Assembly: GCA_023205875.1 (NCBI GenBank)
Contig: CP060759.1
Coordinates: 349,501-413,500 of the forward strand
DNA: 64,000 bases
Reading direction: 5' to 3'
Origin: Chloropicon primus
Taxonomy: Eukaryota > Chlorophyta > Chloropicophyceae > Chloropicales > Chloropicaceae
Shown here: piece by piece, positions 62,116-64,000 of the stretch
Position numbering within the stretch: the first letter of the stretch is position 1
Layout of the letters: each line of letters opens with the position of its first letter
Program-made: the position numbers and the translations under genes
Notes under the pieces: generated by a model
What the model was told of the DNA's origin: nothing
What the model saw: the letters and a program-made list of their open reading frames with translations, nothing else
Databases searched by the model: none

Positions 62116-63263
62116 ATGACAGGCGACACACGGACGATGGCGAGGAAAGCTTTCGAGGCGGTGATACTTTACGAGAACCTGTGCGAGGCCAAGAGAAAGC
62201 TGGTGAGTCCAACAAACCTCTCATCCACCTCTCTCTCTCCAACTCTCTCTCCATCTCTCTCTCTCTCGTCCTTGCTTTGCCTGACGCTTGTTTGTTTGTT
62301 GTTGTTCGAAAGGTGGAGCAGGTGGGTGACTGGGCACTGGAGGAGCTTCTGTTGCTGAGAGCGGAGGCGTACTTCACGAAGAAGCAGAAGCTCAAGATTC
62401 AGCGATGCTTCCATCAGTGGGCGGAAGGCACCGCTTGTCTCTCCCACTCCGTGGAGGACTCATCGCAGGAGGAGGAGGAGGAGACTCGGACTGGGGTGGT
62501 GGTGGAGGCTGAGGAGGTGGATCCCGCGAGGGTGACGAGGGAGGAGATCGAGGACGAGCTCGTGAGCGAGACTTTGAGGGCTCTGGAGGAGTGCGGAACG
62601 GAGGAGGTGGACACGCGGCGACTTGTGGAAGTTATCGTCCAGATCCAGGAGGAAGAGAGGGAGAACGTGGAGGTCATGTCCACGGTGCAGTTCAACTTCC
62701 AGCACGTGAACGAGGAGAAGATTTCGGTAATAACCAAGGGAAACGGCGGGCTCACGGAGAGGATCAAGCTGAGCCGGGCCATTCAGAACATGAAGATACT
62801 GAGGTACAAGGCGGAGCTTCTTGGGATCGAGACCAGGGTCATCGATGAGACCCTGAGAGTCTTGGACTACCACCTTCTGCACCACCCCACCGCGGCTCCT
62901 TCCTTCACGGGCTTGACCGCAAGGGACACGCCTGCTGGTGACAGCGGGGCCACGGCAGCCGAGTCCAAGATGAGGTCGATGAGCCAAACGGACTCGGGCA
63001 GGACCGTCTACGAGAGCGCGGGCTCGCTCGACTTCGACGGCGGGGGAGAAGCCAGCGAGGACACGTACAACAGCCACCTGAGGAGCAACATGTACGGCAT
63101 AACTTTCAACGGCGACTTGCTGGTGAGCGACGAGGACGACGACGTCTTCGAGTCCGAGACGCCCGAAGCGGAGCGCTTCGGAGTGAACCGGGCGAAGCAG
63201 CTGCTCCACAGCCTGCAGAACATGAAGGACGTCGGCAAAAGCCTGGACTACGACTACTTTTGA
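62116..63263 (+). CDS. Acidic helical protein of unknown function
   Basis: Two exons (62116-62202 and 62313-63263) give 345 residues; the junction is in phase 0 (AKRKL|VEQVGDW). The first 70 residues (AFEAVILYENLCEAKRKL, then LLLRAEAYFTKKQKLKIQR) are helical and mixed-charge. Acidic linkers separate this from a central part (residues 125-235) with RRLVEVIVQIQEEE and RIKLSRAIQNMKILRYKAE. The tail is Ser/Asp/Glu-rich and disordered. No family is recognised. Coding status rests on the spliced frame, the intron consensus and composition. It is divergent to the GST gene across 284 bp. Confidence 0.68.
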
Positions 63264-63797
63264 GCTCGGGTCCTTTACGAGGAGAAAGGGGAGAAGACGG
63301 CGGGGGTAGAAGGAAAAGGATAAGAAAAGAATAATATTATTACAGCGCAACAAACGTGCACATTATTGAGGCCCCCACTACACTGTTCGACGATCAAGCT
63401 GCGCGCGCGCGAGCGCCACGGAGCTCTGTGGAGGCGGAGGCGATCAGAGGACAAAGTGCGCGGAAAAGGCGTCAGCACAGAGCTCGAGACGAGGCGGAGG
63501 ACGGGGTGGGGTAAGACTTTTCGACCAAGCATGTAGTGTCCCCGAGTTATCTTGTCTCGGAAACTTCTGAATGCAGTCGCAAACACTTGTCGCACGTGTA
63601 AGCTGTGACCTTCCAGACTTTCAAAGTACCCTTAGAAAGGCGTATCTAACAGTGCATTGGCCAGCCCCGGCGCCGACCCTCTCTCTCTCCCCCTCAACCT
63701 TCGCCTCCTACTTTCTGTCACTCACCTGCAACGCTGCGAAGAAGAAGACGACCAAGACCAAGACCACGACCACTCGGCGGGCCACCGCGAGTCCCGC
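63264..63797. other. Convergent intergenic stretch
   Basis: This 534 bp stretch lies between the 3' ends of the acidic orphan and the uL30 gene. It has a short GCGCGC tract near 63402-63410 and an AATATTATTA stretch at 63330-63341. No gene is visible. Confidence 0.4.
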
Positions 63798-64000
63798 TCA
63801 CTTCTCCTTGCTGGCTCCGTGCCGAACGACGAGGGGCTCCTTGATCTGCGCCCTCTCGCTCCGTTCCGCCACCTCGTCCTTGTACTCCTCGAGGGTCTTG
63901 ATGGACACCAGGTGAGACACTTGGTCGAGCTTGCCGCGCACGGACGGCGTGTTCGGCACGACGACCTGCTTACCCGACTTGGTCAGCTTCAACGTCTTAA
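63798..64000 (-). CDS. Organellar ribosomal protein uL30, 5' part outside the window
   Basis: The visible end of a minus-strand gene gives about 67 residues and continues past 64000. The segment KLTKSGKQVVVPNTPSVRGKL, then QVSHLVSIKTLEEY, matches the C-terminal half of bacterial-type L30 (VxxTPSVRGMIxKVxHLV). The eukaryotic cytosolic uL30 differs, so a mitochondrial or plastid ribosome subunit is inferred. A C-terminal extension of about 35 residues (VAERSERAQIKEPLVVRHG) is present. No start is in the window. Confidence 0.8.
   Translation of the reverse strand, partial: KTLKLTKSGKQVVVPNTPSVRGKLDQVSHLVSIKTLEEYKDEVAERSERAQIKEPLVVRHGASKEK

Overview
The window reads as nuclear DNA of a small, gene-dense green-lineage (Viridiplantae) alga. 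Evidence for this: a plastid ORANGE protein, a plastid-type HCF101, a plastid-type site-2 protease, a DEG7-type protease and a dynamin with the plant DRP2 C-terminal layout, next to standard eukaryotic genes. A POC5 homologue points to a lineage that builds centrioles or flagella, and a class V/XI-type myosin with a DIL tail is present. Coding DNA is GC-rich. Introns are few, mostly short, GT-AG and near the 5' ends of genes. I could not name the species.

Layout. 1-9.4 kb: ORANGE, HCF101, NUS1, a GPALPP/J-domain protein, a double universal stress protein and a type I membrane protein with Gly/Met repeats. 10-16 kb: BOP1/ERB1, a peroxisomal enoyl-CoA isomerase and a dynamin-like protein with no GTPase domain. 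16-30 kb: SEC24, a secreted Cys-rich orphan, a DED1/DDX3 helicase, LSM7, ER glucosidase II alpha and PRP16. 30-40 kb: a UBE2O/PHO2-type E2, an HMG-box protein, the Cockayne factor CSA, a TLDc protein, PRP38 and TIM10. 40.3-42.8 kb: a gene-free stretch with a strongly AT-rich core. 42.8-53 kb: DEG7, a zinc-ribbon orphan, CK2 beta, the site-2 protease, an RRM protein and POC5. 53.8-56 kb: a TnpB/Fanzor-type RNA-guided nuclease gene whose frame is broken. 56-64 kb: myosin, a theta-class GST, an orphan and the 3' end of an organellar uL30 gene.

Neighbours mostly sit as convergent pairs 60-110 bp apart or as divergent pairs sharing one promoter of 150-630 bp, so many intergenic stretches are bidirectional promoters. 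The genes do not form one pathway. Recurring themes are pre-mRNA splicing (PRP16, PRP38, LSM7, the J-domain protein, the RRM protein), secretion and N-glycosylation (SEC24, glucosidase II, NUS1), organelle protein care (ORANGE, HCF101, DEG7, S2P, TIM10) and peroxisomal enzymes (ECI, GSTT).

The observations most worth following are the GTPase-less dynamin, the Fanzor-like locus with its candidate guide-RNA flank, the AT-rich island (a centromere candidate) and HCF101 without its N-terminal FSCA domain.
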